A DNA stretch of 64,000 bases from Calothrix sp. NIES-4105 (lineage in GTDB: Bacteria > Cyanobacteriota > Cyanobacteriia > Cyanobacteriales > Nostocaceae): assembly GCF_002368415.1 (NCBI RefSeq), contig NZ_AP018290.1, forward strand, positions 4,787,614 to 4,851,613, in the 5' to 3' direction. Shown here piece by piece: positions 53,495 to 62,294 of the stretch (the stretch's first letter is position 1; each line of letters opens with the position of its first letter). Both the position numbers and the translations under genes were made by a program. The notes under the pieces were generated by a model. That model made no database searches, was not told the DNA's origin, and was given only the letters and a program-made list of their open reading frames with translations.

Positions 53495-56400
53495 ATGGAA
53501 GCCTCTAAACAAAGACGCAGGCGTGGTGTAATTCTTAGCCTCCAGGGATGGAAAAAACTGACTGAGGCTAAACATCAAGCTGAGATTTTGGAAAACGATG
53601 GCGCCAGGTTGACTTTAGAAGAATTAAGCGCGCGAACACAACTTGCTCCTTTTACTGTTTCCAAAGTGATGGCAAGGGAAGAAGGAGTAGATAAGCAAAC
53701 CTTAGAATGCTTTTTTAGAGCTTTTGAGCTAAATTTAACGCAAAGTGATTTAGCAAAAGTTGGAGAGACTATTTCCCACCCTCTCACACTCTCACCTTCC
53801 CACCCTCTCACAGACTGGGGTGAAGCAGTTGATGTTGGGATTTTTTTTGGACGCGCGCAGGAGATTGTACTTTTAGAAGATTGGATTTGTAATAATAATC
53901 GTTTAATATTGCTGTTGGGGATGGGAGGAATAGGTAAGACCTCTCTATCTATAAAGGTAGGACAACGTATCCAAGAGGAATTTGAGTTTGTAATTTGGCG
54001 CAGTCTTCGCAATAGTCCCAGTTTGGAAGATTTACTTGCCAGCTTACTTAAGTTTTTTGCCAACTCTAAACCGATTAATTTACCAGACGATAGTAATGAG
54101 CGCTTAACACAGGTGATGTTGCATTTGCGCTCTCATCGCTGCTTGGTGATATTGGATAATATAGAGTCAATCTTAGCAAGCGGCGCCCGTTCGGGTCGTT
54201 ATCAAGCAAATTATGAAAATTATGGAGAGTTTTTCAAGCTAGTAGGAGAAACAAGTCATAATAGCTGCGTTATATTAACGAGTCGGGAAAAACCCCAGGA
54301 AATTGCCACGCTTGAAGGTGATGCCCTACCAGTTAAAACATTACAATTAACTGGTTTAAAAGAAGATGCAGCTTTAGAATTAGTAAAAAGCAAAAGTGTT
54401 ATCTGTGGTTCAAATACTCAATGGCAAAACTTGATACAACATTATACTGGTAATCCCTTAGCTTTGAAAATTATTGCCACCACTATTCAAGAATTATTTA
54501 ATGGCGATGTAAATGAATTTCTGGCACAAGGGACAAAAGTTTTTGGTACTATTTACGACTTACTATCACAGCAATTTCACCGTCTTCCACCTCTTGAAAA
54601 AGACTTAATGTACTGGTTAGCAATTAATAGAGAACCAATAACTTTAGCAGAGCTACGCGCGGATTTAGTAATACCTGTATCATCAATGAAGCTCTTAGAA
54701 GCTTTAGAATCTTTAAGTAGACGAAATTTAATCGAAAAAACATCACTTCTCCACACATCAGTACAGTTTACACTACAACCTGTAGTAATGGAATATGTAA
54801 CTGAACAATTAATAGAACAAATATCGAACGAAATAGTTTCAACTCCCCACTCAGTACAGACGCGATTAATCGCGTCTCTACACTCATCACTCCTCAACAC
54901 TCATGCTATCATTAAAGCCACAGCAAAAGATTATATTCGTATTGCTCAAACAAAATTAATTCTCCGACCAATAATTGAGCAATTATTATTGCAATTACGA
55001 ACAAAACAATCAGTAGTAACCCAACTAGTAAGAATTGGTTCATATGTATCTTGCACATCAACATCAAATACTCCGTCTGAGCCAGGTTATGCAATTGGCA
55101 ATATAATTAACTTGTTAAATAATTTACAAGTAGATTTAACAGGTTATGATTTTTCTTGTCTAACTATCTGGCAAGCATATTTACAAGATACACCTTTAAA
55201 ACAAGTTAATTTTACAGGCACCGACTTATCAAAATCAGTATTTGCCAAAACTTTTTCGACGGCAATGTCAGCAGTATTTAGTCCAGATGGTAAAATTTTG
55301 GCAACAGGTCATACAGAAGGTTCTATTTCGCTGTGGGATACCAGCAACGGTCAACATTTAATTAAATTTCAGGGATATCATGCTCCAGTTTGGTGCATTA
55401 AGTTTAGCCCAGATGGTAAAATACTTGCCACTGGCGCCGACGATGGAGTAATTAAACTGTGGGATGCAAGTACAGGAGAGTATTTAAAAATACTAAAAAC
55501 TCTAGAAGGGCATAAAAGCGGAATTTTCTCTATTATATTTAATTATGATGGTAAAACATTAATTACCAGTAGCACTGATAATTCTCTTAGAGTATGGGAT
55601 ATTAATACAGGACAATGTATAAGAGAAATTTCACAGTCGAATTCAGTTTCAATAACTTTTGCCGCATTAAGTCCAGATGGCTCCATAATAGCTACTTGTG
55701 GTAAAAGTAATGTTATTACCCTATGGGAATTAAAGACAGGTAACTGTATTAAAACTTTGCAAGGACATAGCGACTGGGTTATGTCGATAGCATTTAACGC
55801 ACAGGGAGTACTTGCTAGTACTAGTTTAGATTTAACTATTAGGCTTTGGGATATAGATAAAAGTACTTGTGTTGGAGTTTTGCAGGGACATAGCAATGGA
55901 GTATTAAGAACTATATTTATTAATGATGATACCCTCGCTACTTCTAGCGTAGACAGCACAATTCGTCTCTGGGATATTACTAGCCAACAATGTATTAAAA
56001 CTTTATATGGACACACAAATTCTATTAATACTATTGCAGCGAACCCTCAAGGAACTTTGCTTGCTAGTGGTGGTGATGACTTCTCTGTGAAATTATGGAG
56101 TATCTTGGATGGAGAATGTGTAAGAACTTTCAAAGCAAGAATTAACTGGGTTGGCGCCATTGCTTTTAATCCAAGTGGCACAATTATAGCTAGTGGCAAT
56201 GAAGATTGTATCGTTAGACTTTGGAATTTAGATGGAGGGCGCCGCAATTTAACTGGACATACTGATTTTGTTTTTTCAGTTGCATTTAGTCCAGATGGTC
56301 ATACCTTAGTAAGTGGTAGCGCTGACCAAACTATAAGATTGTGGGATATAGAAACGGGTAATTGCACAAAAGTTTTGCGGGGACACTCTGGTATGGTGAC

Positions 56401-57130
56401 AGGAGTTGCCGTTAGTCCAGATGGTAAAGTTATAGCGAGTAGCAGCTACGACCGTACTATTAAACTTTGGGATATTGCAACAGGTCAACTTCTACATACT
56501 TTTCCAGAACACATTGCCATGTCTGTAACTTTTAGTCCCGATGGAAAAAGTTTGGCAGCAGGTAGCTTTGATGAAAATGTGAGAATCTGGGATTTGGAAA
56601 CTCTTCAGTGTAGTTTAACTTTAAAAGGACATATTTACTGGATTTGGCGAGTTAACTTTAGTCCAGATGGTAGTACTATTGCCACTGGGTGTAGTTCTGA
56701 CCATACAATTAGACTGTGGAAGGCTAGCACAGGTGAATGTATACATATAATATCAGCACATAAAGATTGGATATGGGCTGTTGTCTTTCATCCTGACGGT
56801 AAAACTCTCGCGAGTTGTAGCAGTGATGGCACAATTAAATTTTGGAATGTAACAACAGGTTCCTGCTTGAAAACTTTGGAAGTTTCAGCAAATACCTGGG
56901 TTATGTCTTTAGCTTTTAGTCCGGACGGTCGGATGTTAATCAGTGGAGATACAAACGCTGTTATTCAAGTGTGGGATGTAGAAACATTTGAATGTATTCA
57001 AGCTTTGAAAGCAGAAAGACTTTACGAAGGAATGAATATTTGCGGTGCCACAGGTTTGACAGAAGCGCAAAAGCAGACTTTGTTAGCTCTTGGGGCAGTT
57101 GAGAACAGAGATTGTAGCACGGGCTTATAG
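53495..57130 (+). CDS. STAND NTPase: NACHT/NB-ARC domain with C-terminal WD40 propeller
   Basis: A 1211-residue signal-transduction ATPase. Residues 1-90 are a helical DNA-binding-like domain ([40 protein letters not shown]). A linker (95-109) encodes [13 protein letters not shown] from a tandem DNA repeat. The NTPase core starts at the P-loop GMGGIGKT (142-149), followed by [12 protein letters not shown] (Walker B) and ILTSREKP. A helical arm follows, in which residues of about 455-461 come from a palindromic DNA repeat. From about residue 585 there are about 13 WD40 repeats ([11 protein letters not shown]...IKLWD). Such proteins sense a ligand through the propeller; some bacterial relatives act in phage defence. 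No effector domain is obvious beyond the N-terminal domain. Confidence 0.9.
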   Translation: MEASKQRRRRGVILSLQGWKKLTEAKHQAEILENDGARLTLEELSARTQLAPFTVSKVMAREEGVDKQTLECFFRAFELNLTQSDLAKVGETISHPLTLSPSHPLTDWGEAVDVGIFFGRAQEIVLLEDWICNNNRLILLLGMGGIGKTSLSIKVGQRIQEEFEFVIWRSLRNSPSLEDLLASLLKFFANSKPINLPDDSNERLTQVMLHLRSHRCLVILDNIESILASGARSGRYQANYENYGEFFKLVGETSHNSCVILTSREKPQEIATLEGDALPVKTLQLTGLKEDAALELVKSKSVICGSNTQWQNLIQHYTGNPLALKIIATTIQELFNGDVNEFLAQGTKVFGTIYDLLSQQFHRLPPLEKDLMYWLAINREPITLAELRADLVIPVSSMKLLEALESLSRRNLIEKTSLLHTSVQFTLQPVVMEYVTEQLIEQISNEIVSTPHSVQTRLIASLHSSLLNTHAIIKATAKDYIRIAQTKLILRPIIEQLLLQLRTKQSVVTQLVRIGSYVSCTSTSNTPSEPGYAIGNIINLLNNLQVDLTGYDFSCLTIWQAYLQDTPLKQVNFTGTDLSKSVFAKTFSTAMSAVFSPDGKILATGHTEGSISLWDTSNGQHLIKFQGYHAPVWCIKFSPDGKILATGADDGVIKLWDASTGEYLKILKTLEGHKSGIFSIIFNYDGKTLITSSTDNSLRVWDINTGQCIREISQSNSVSITFAALSPDGSIIATCGKSNVITLWELKTGNCIKTLQGHSDWVMSIAFNAQGVLASTSLDLTIRLWDIDKSTCVGVLQGHSNGVLRTIFINDDTLATSSVDSTIRLWDITSQQCIKTLYGHTNSINTIAANPQGTLLASGGDDFSVKLWSILDGECVRTFKARINWVGAIAFNPSGTIIASGNEDCIVRLWNLDGGRRNLTGHTDFVFSVAFSPDGHTLVSGSADQTIRLWDIETGNCTKVLRGHSGMVTGVAVSPDGKVIASSSYDRTIKLWDIATGQLLHTFPEHIAMSVTFSPDGKSLAAGSFDENVRIWDLETLQCSLTLKGHIYWIWRVNFSPDGSTIATGCSSDHTIRLWKASTGECIHIISAHKDWIWAVVFHPDGKTLASCSSDGTIKFWNVTTGSCLKTLEVSANTWVMSLAFSPDGRMLISGDTNAVIQVWDVETFECIQALKAERLYEGMNICGATGLTEAQKQTLLALGAVENRDCSTGL
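53776..53814. repeat. In-frame tandem repeat inside the STAND gene
   Basis: CCCACCCTCTCACACTCTCA and CCCACCCTCTCACAG form two units that encode [14 protein letters not shown] between the N-terminal domain and the NTPase domain. Confidence 0.8.
54858..54877. repeat. Family D palindrome inside the STAND gene
   Basis: AGACGCGATTAATCGCGTCT is an exact copy of the palindrome that ends the array at 10748-10843, including the following CTAC. It is read in frame as part of the protein. Confidence 0.9.
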
Positions 57131-57149
57131 CCTGTGCAGTGACGTATTT

Positions 57150-57400
57150 TTTACCACAGAGACTCGACGGGCACAGAGAAATTGGCAACGGATGATAAAC
57201 GGATGTAACGGATAAGTTATTTTAACTAGCTGTAAAAAAAAATTAATGATTATATTTGATTCAGGCGCCACTACTAGTCCATGTCATTAATTTTGGGGTT
57301 AAGATTCCCGACGCGCGTAAAAGTTGTCGGGAATCTGATCAGCCGCAACGTGGTTTATTTCTCTTCTCTGTGTTTCCTCTGCGTCTCTGTGGTAAAAAAA
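57150..57400. repeat. Repeat cluster after the STAND gene (families F, E and B)
   Basis: ACCACAGAGACTCGACGGGC at 57152 pairs with a CTCTGCGTCTCTGTGGT arm at 57377-57393. GGCAACGGATGATAAACGGA at 57184 is family E. AGATTCCCGAC...GTCGGGAATCT at 57302-57336 is family B. Three repeat families are nested in 250 bases. The rest of 57131-57738 shows no gene. Confidence 0.75.
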
Positions 57401-57738
57401 TCCATTACTGCACAGACTATAAGCCTGTGCTACAACAACCCATCAAAATTAAAGTCATCATTTATTTACAATTAATGTTACCACTAACACAAGTTCATCT
57501 GAAGATTTTATGACATTTTTTAGACTAAAGTAGCTGTTTTTAAGTGGTATAAATTCTTCCTAAGATGAAGGTCTGTGGTAATTGGTTGCTATAGGATTTA
57601 TTTGAAAAGGCAAACAACGCTGTCAGAAATAAATAGGTTTTACGCTCGCTTCATTTCTAGTATCCCGCGCACAAGAAACTTTTGTCTCACACAGCCCAAA
57701 AAGTGGCTTTTAAGTGATAGTAACAGTGAGGATGAAAA

Positions 57739-57900
57739 ATGACCATCTTAGAATATACAAGTGTATTGATGTCGCTACTAATAGTACTGCTTGGAGCAAT
57801 GACTCAAATGAGTGTTGCCCTAGATGAAGCAGATATTGAGCGCTTCTTTGTTTGGATAGGTATTGCTTCTGTCATTGCTAGTTTGCCAGTAATATTGTAG
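57739..57900 (+). CDS. Small membrane protein (53 residues)
   Basis: ATG at 57739 with GAGG 5-9 bases upstream. The frame encodes 53 residues with two hydrophobic stretches (VLMSLLIVLLGAM and FFVWIGIASVIASLPVIL) separated by an acidic hinge (DEADIE), so a two-helix hairpin membrane protein. The stop is about 20 bases before the AraC-type regulator on the same strand, so they probably share a transcript. No family is recognised. Confidence 0.6.
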   Translation: MTILEYTSVLMSLLIVLLGAMTQMSVALDEADIERFFVWIGIASVIASLPVIL

Positions 57901-57921
57901 TAGTTAGCGGTGGCAACACTC

Positions 57922-58812
57922 ATGTCCAAAGGTAAAATTTCAAACATTGAGGGAATTAACACACACAGACAACAACAAAAGTTTATGGCGCCGATGCTTT
58001 CTAGTGTAGGTGCCTCTTGGGACAGCATTGTTGTTGAATACTGGCAGCTAGAGGCACACGAGATACCGCCACAAACACCATTGGAGTATATCATTAAATT
58101 GCACTTCCAGCGTCCAGCTAGGGCAGAGTTAATGTGGGATGGGCAACTTCAGAGCAAGCGGTTTACATACGGTGAAATTACAATTTTGCCTCCAGGTTTA
58201 CAATGTTCTGGAGTATGTTATGATGCTTGTGACTTCCTAGTATTACGTCTTAAACAAGCTTTTGTGACTCGTATTGCACAGGAGTTGGGATTAACAGACA
58301 GTATTGAGATTGTACCTAGCTTGAGCATAGTAAGTCCCCAAATTCAGCATATTGGGCTAGCGCTGAAAGCTGAACTTGAATTTGGTTGCAAATCTGGGCA
58401 TCTTTACAATGAATCACTAGCAACCGCACTTTCCAGTTATTTGCTACAGCAACATTCTACCTCTAGCACTGTTGAGGATTTTACTGGTGGTTTACCTAAA
58501 TACAAGTTATCAAACGTACTTGCGTACATTAATGACAATCTTGAGCGTGATTTGACACTAGTGGAACTTAAGAACGTGGTACAAATGAGTACTTATCATT
58601 TTTCTCGTTTGTTCAAGCAGTCAACTGGTCTTACTCCTCATCAATACATCATTAATTGTAGAATCGAGCGAGCAAAGACTTTACTAGCCCAGAAACAATT
58701 GTCAATAGCTCAGATTTGCGAATGCTTAGGTTTCCGCAACTCTAGTCATTTCACAGCACTGTTTCGGAAGCTGACGACAATCACACCAAAAGCTTATAGA
58801 GAAAATCTTTAG
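57922..58812 (+). CDS. AraC-family transcriptional regulator
   Basis: A 296-residue regulator counted from the ATG at 57922; a GTG at 57910 in the same frame is possible. The C-terminal double helix-turn-helix is typical: LTLVELKNVVQMSTYHFSRL, FKQSTGLTPHQYI and IAQICECLGFRNSSHFTALF, ending TPKAYRENL. The N-terminal 190 residues form the ligand or dimer domain without a recognisable match. It may regulate the adjacent small membrane gene or neighbours. Confidence 0.88.
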   Translation: MSKGKISNIEGINTHRQQQKFMAPMLSSVGASWDSIVVEYWQLEAHEIPPQTPLEYIIKLHFQRPARAELMWDGQLQSKRFTYGEITILPPGLQCSGVCYDACDFLVLRLKQAFVTRIAQELGLTDSIEIVPSLSIVSPQIQHIGLALKAELEFGCKSGHLYNESLATALSSYLLQQHSTSSTVEDFTGGLPKYKLSNVLAYINDNLERDLTLVELKNVVQMSTYHFSRLFKQSTGLTPHQYIINCRIERAKTLLAQKQLSIAQICECLGFRNSSHFTALFRKLTTITPKAYRENL

Positions 58813-58828
58813 TTTTCAATTTGTTTTT

Positions 58829-59077
58829 TCAGCTTGGTTCGTCATCAGGAATACCATCAATATTTAATCGAAAGGCTTTTGCAAGAGTTTTGAGAGAAAC
58901 TTTTAACTCACGAGCTAAAAGAATTATATTATCAAATCGCGGAATTTTTTTCCCAGTTTCCCAATCGCCAATAGTACGAAAACTTAGATTTAATCGGCGG
59001 CTCAACTCTTCTTGCGTTAACCCGCTGCTTTCTCTAAGATTTTTTAATGTCGGTTTTGATTGTTCTTGTGAGTTCAT
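58829..59077 (-). CDS. XRE-family helix-turn-helix regulator
   Basis: An 82-residue protein with a Cro/CI-type HTH at about residues 14-66 (SSGLTQEELSRRLNLSFRTI then GDWETGKKIPRFDNII), ending IPDDEPS. It is convergent with the AraC gene. There is no ribosome binding site; the start is directly next to three copies of a 10-base element that may be its operator, which would give autoregulation. Confidence 0.85.
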   Translation of the reverse strand: MNSQEQSKPTLKNLRESSGLTQEELSRRLNLSFRTIGDWETGKKIPRFDNIILLARELKVSLKTLAKAFRLNIDGIPDDEPS

Positions 59078-59080
59078 TCT

Positions 59081-59139
59081 AACACTAAAGTATTCACACT
59101 TTAATGTTTGAAAATTGCCTTTCTTACATTAAAGTATGG
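59081..59139 (-). promoter_or_regulatory. Putative operator of the XRE regulator
   Basis: Three related sites within 60 bases of the start codon: ACACTAAAGT (59082-59091), ACTTTAATGT (59098-59107, inverted) and ACATTAAAGT (59126-59135). Spacing and placement over the promoter fit autoregulation; binding is inferred. Confidence 0.55.
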
Positions 59140-59169
59140 TTAAGGGTAGTTTTTGTATCAACATACTTA

Positions 59170-59391
59170 TTAATTCTTTACCTTTATCCGTCTGATATCA
59201 ACCTCTAATTGGGATGTTTTCGCAAGTTTACGACATTTATAGCAAGAATAGAATATATTGCTAGGTAGACTTTTAGTAGATATAGGCGTACCATTAATAC
59301 AGATTAAATAATCAAGCAAGTTTGGTTTTTTAAATACACGTATGTAAGGCATAGCCCTACTTACAAACGGCACATTTTTTTTGAGATTCAA
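59170..59391 (-). CDS. Small hypothetical protein with a Cys-x-x-Cys
   Basis: The frame is open from a TTG at 59391; the ATG at 59352 (MPYIRVFKKPNLLDYLIC) is a better start and gives 60 residues. CYKCRK could bind a metal, and the C-terminus is basic (RRIKVKN). No ribosome binding site and no family. Doubtful. Confidence 0.3.
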   Translation of the reverse strand: MNLKKNVPFVSRAMPYIRVFKKPNLLDYLICINGTPISTKSLPSNIFYSCYKCRKLAKTSQLEVDIRRIKVKN

Positions 59392-59568
59392 CCGGATTCT
59401 TATATATCTATACTGAACACTTTATTTAATTAAAAAATAAGGTGTTTATCAACATTTATATTTGATAATAGCAGAAATAATAGATAGATTTTACCTAAAA
59501 AATGTTCATTCTAAATAACCATTAAATTCGGTATTTTGTAAATAAAATAACAGTGAAATTTAAAGGTT

Positions 59569-60960
59569 ATGAAAGCCAAAAAGTTTACGATTACTTTTGC
59601 ATTTCTAACTACTTGCCTTACTGCTGTTGCCGGAACGAAAGCTGCACAAGCTGCATCTCTGACGGTAATTGCCGATGGAATTAGTAACGCGCGCGGTGCA
59701 ACATTTGGTCCTGACGGTAATCTTTATGTAGGAGAACCAGGCATCGGAGGGAATGGAAACTGCCAGCCATCCCCTAGTACATTGTTTCAGCCTATTTGTG
59801 CAGGTAATACTGGTTCAGTTGTCAAAATTACATCCGACGGCAAACAGGAGCGTATATTCAACAACTTTCAGTCTTTAGCAGAACAACCTTCTGGCAATCA
59901 GGGAGCAGGACCTCAAGAACTCCAATTCGACTCGCAGGGTAATGCCTATCTTCTAACTGGATTTGCCGGTTATCCAGGTAACCGTGATTTAGAATTAAAT
60001 ACCCTTGGTACTCAATACCCACTCCCAGAAGCGCAACTCGTTACTTTCCCTCCATCCCCACCAGATCAAGTCTTGAATACCCCTAACTTGGGAAAACTGT
60101 TCAAAGCTGACTTGAAAACTGAGCAGTTGACAGAGATTTTCGATTTTGGCAGATATGAAATCATTAATAATCCTGATCAAGCAGATGTCGTTAGTAACCC
60201 CTATGAATTAACCATTGGTGGCAATACTGCTTACGTTGTTGATGGAGGAGGGAACACCGCTTATAAAGTCAAGCTTGATGGCAGTGATGTAGCGGCAATT
60301 CCATTACCCAAAAAACTCATAAATAACCCAGACTTTCCACCGCTTCAACCAGGGGCAGAGCTACCTCCAGGGCTAGTAGAAATACCAGCAGACGCGCTGC
60401 CAGAGGGAGAGCCTGCGGCGGGAGCAGGGCAAATACCTGCCAAAATATTAGTTCAATCAGTACCCACAGGCGCCGCAATTGGTCTTGATGGCGCCTTGTA
60501 CGTTGGCGAATACTTAGGTTTTCCTTATCCCGAAGGTCAAGCTCGAATTTTCCGCATTGGGGAAGATAATCAGCCACAAGTTTTCGCTGAAGGGTTTACA
60601 CACATAACTGACTTAACCTTTGATAAAAACGGTAATTTGCTAGTTTTACAGTTCAGCGACCAGTCACAGTGGAAGGGTGATTTACAAGACTTGCCAGGTT
60701 CTTTAATTCAACTAGCTCCTGATGGAACTCGAACAACTCTTGTTGCAGCAGGTGAAGGACTGGCATCGGCTGATGGAATCACTATTGGCCCTGACAACCA
60801 AATATATGTAACAACGCGCGGTGTGGGTCCAAACCTAGGACAAATTGTTCGGGTTGAAAGGACACGAATTCCGGAACCTTCTTCTATGTTGGGATTACTA
60901 GCGGTTGGCGCTATTGGTGGTGGTGCAATGTTGAAGCGTAAGCACAGAGTTAGTTGCTAG
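59569..60960 (+). CDS. ScyD/ScyE-like exported beta-propeller protein with PEP-CTERM sorting signal
   Basis: A 463-residue protein: signal peptide (TITFAFLTTCLTAVAG...AAQA), then an NHL/SMP30-like propeller (ARGATFGPDGNLYVGEPG, LTFDKNGNLLVLQFSD, GPDNQIYVTTRGVG). The C-terminal RIPEPSSMLGLLAVGAIGGG with a basic end is a PEP-CTERM sorting signal, so the protein is exported and processed at the cell surface. The propeller resembles the ScyD/ScyE proteins of scytonemin clusters, but no other scytonemin gene is in the window. Residues of about 250-285 form a Pro/Gly/Ala-rich insertion. Confidence 0.85.
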   Translation: MKAKKFTITFAFLTTCLTAVAGTKAAQAASLTVIADGISNARGATFGPDGNLYVGEPGIGGNGNCQPSPSTLFQPICAGNTGSVVKITSDGKQERIFNNFQSLAEQPSGNQGAGPQELQFDSQGNAYLLTGFAGYPGNRDLELNTLGTQYPLPEAQLVTFPPSPPDQVLNTPNLGKLFKADLKTEQLTEIFDFGRYEIINNPDQADVVSNPYELTIGGNTAYVVDGGGNTAYKVKLDGSDVAAIPLPKKLINNPDFPPLQPGAELPPGLVEIPADALPEGEPAAGAGQIPAKILVQSVPTGAAIGLDGALYVGEYLGFPYPEGQARIFRIGEDNQPQVFAEGFTHITDLTFDKNGNLLVLQFSDQSQWKGDLQDLPGSLIQLAPDGTRTTLVAAGEGLASADGITIGPDNQIYVTTRGVGPNLGQIVRVERTRIPEPSSMLGLLAVGAIGGGAMLKRKHRVSC

Positions 60961-60993
60961 TGGTTCATGTGATTAAATCCGGGGGGTTGGTTT

Positions 60994-61093
60994 GCAACGG
61001 ATACAACGGATGTAACGGATGATTTATTAGTTATAAATAAGTTCTTGTTTTATAAAATTAACCATCCGTTACATCCGTTTATAATCCGTTGCT
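60994..61093. repeat. Inverted family E array
   Basis: GCAACGGATACAACGGATGT with AACGGATG on the left and ATCCGTTACATCCGTTTATA with ATCCGTTGC on the right make a long hairpin in the spacer between convergent genes. Confidence 0.85.
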
Positions 61094-61106
61094 AGTCTTC
61101 ATTAAA

Positions 61107-61889
61107 CTAAATTGCCGCGCGCAAAACAGAGGTACTTCCCGCTTGTAGCCAAGCTTGAAAGAGAGATTCTAAAACTTGCTCTCGGATTTCACTAAGTTCA
61201 GCCGGGAACCACTTCTCAATTTTAAGGATGTGATAACCAAGTTTGGAAAGCACAGGTTCAATCACTTCGCCAACATGCGCTTCAGTAATAGCCTGTGCAA
61301 TCTCTGGTATTAGTTCTTTTAGAAAGCGAATACCAACAAAACCAGCATTTTGTTGAGATTGCTTACCCTTTGAATGTTCCAGTGCTAAAGCACAAAAAGA
61401 AGCATTTTCCTCTCGAATGGCATAAGTTACTTTCAGAGCTTCTGTCAAGTTGCTCACTAAAATCTGAGACAAGGCAACACGTTTATAATCATTACGGTTG
61501 CTTAAATAATGAGAGTCCACAATATCTCCAAACAAATGTTCTTTTAACTTATTTGTAAGTAGCGCTACTCTGATACCTTGAGTCCAATCTTCTACAGAAA
61601 TATGCTGCTTTTGAAGCCACGCGACAGTTTCTGAAGCTCCCAGCAACTTGTGTTCTAGGCGAAATGCATCTCCGGCTGCTTGCAATTCCTCATCAGAAAT
61701 AGTAATATCAAGCTTCTCGCACATACCTAAAACCAGTGCATCACGTTCAGCCAAAGCGGTAATTTCAGCAATTTGATGAGAACGGCGTAGGTAAGCAATA
61801 ACATCTTCATTTGTAGCAAGGGCAATTTCTGGCAGTACAAATTCCTCTGTAGACTCCAATTCAGTTTTTTCTAAAGTTTCTGCTATCAT
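61107..61889 (-). CDS. Parvulin-type peptidyl-prolyl isomerase of a RiPP cluster
   Basis: A 260-residue protein counted from the ATG at 61889, chosen because AAAGGAG is 6 bases upstream (the frame is open to 61922). The N-terminal half is a SurA-like helical domain (ISDEELQAAGDAFRLEHKLL). The C-terminal half is a parvulin rotamase domain: VALSQILVSNLTEALK, FCALALEHSKGKQ, NAGFVGIRFLKELIPE and GEVIEPVLSKLGYHILKIE. Such isomerases are frequent next to double-glycine peptide precursors and their exporters in cyanobacteria. Last gene of the minus-strand cluster. There is no signal peptide, so it acts in the cytoplasm, perhaps on the Pro-rich precursor. Confidence 0.85.
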   Translation of the reverse strand: MIAETLEKTELESTEEFVLPEIALATNEDVIAYLRRSHQIAEITALAERDALVLGMCEKLDITISDEELQAAGDAFRLEHKLLGASETVAWLQKQHISVEDWTQGIRVALLTNKLKEHLFGDIVDSHYLSNRNDYKRVALSQILVSNLTEALKVTYAIREENASFCALALEHSKGKQSQQNAGFVGIRFLKELIPEIAQAITEAHVGEVIEPVLSKLGYHILKIEKWFPAELSEIREQVLESLFQAWLQAGSTSVLRAAI

Positions 61890-61952
61890 TTTGTTCTCCT
61901 TTAAAAGTAGTTTGTGGTGCAAAGATTGTCCTGATCGCTGCTTAAGTTGTGT

Positions 61953-62174
61953 CTAGACCGCTTTTGGTAGAGTAGTAGCGATGGAACGCGGAAGCGAAGG
62001 CTTACACCGGGGACTATATATTGTTGGACGGCACCAGGGACTGTTGTATACTATCCCTATACCGCCATTGATACTGCCTAGTTCGCTATCGACTAACTCG
62101 GTCATAAAGTTTTCGGAATCTTTGAACAATTCAGAACCAGCAGGGTACAGGTTGAAAATCTTAATACTTGCCAT
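61953..62174 (-). CDS. RiPP precursor peptide with double-glycine leader
   Basis: A 73-residue peptide with GAGG 9 bases before the ATG. The leader (1-38: IKIFNLYPAGSELFKDSENF, TELVDSELGSINGG) is of the type cut after Gly-Gly by peptidase-containing ABC transporters. The core (39-73) is Pro-rich (six Pro) and holds two copies of S-P-x-C-(R/K)-P: Ser45-Pro-Trp-Cys48-Arg-Pro and Ser54-Pro-Arg-Cys57-Lys-Pro, nine residues apart. Ser and Cys three residues apart could be joined as lanthionine-like rings, or the two Cys could form a disulfide. A basic tail follows (PRSIATTLPKAV). Flanked by modification-type genes. Confidence 0.82.
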   Translation of the reverse strand: MASIKIFNLYPAGSELFKDSENFMTELVDSELGSINGGIGIVYNSPWCRPTIYSPRCKPSLPRSIATTLPKAV

Positions 62175-62294
62175 TTGAAATTTCCTCTTCAGTAAAGTTG
62201 TATAGATTGTGATTAAGCTGTGTCAGTTTTTTCCAAACTTTATTTCATGGCTTTGTTCTCCTGGGTGAGTAGTTTATTGTGCTAGCATTGCTCC

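Noticed and set aside
54577-54900. A minus-strand frame opposite the STAND gene
   Set aside because: It overlaps the conserved NACHT/NB-ARC helical region and shows no motif of its own.
59569-60960. A scytonemin biosynthesis cluster
   Set aside because: Only the ScyD/ScyE-like propeller is present; no scyA, scyB, scyC or aromatic amino acid genes are nearby.
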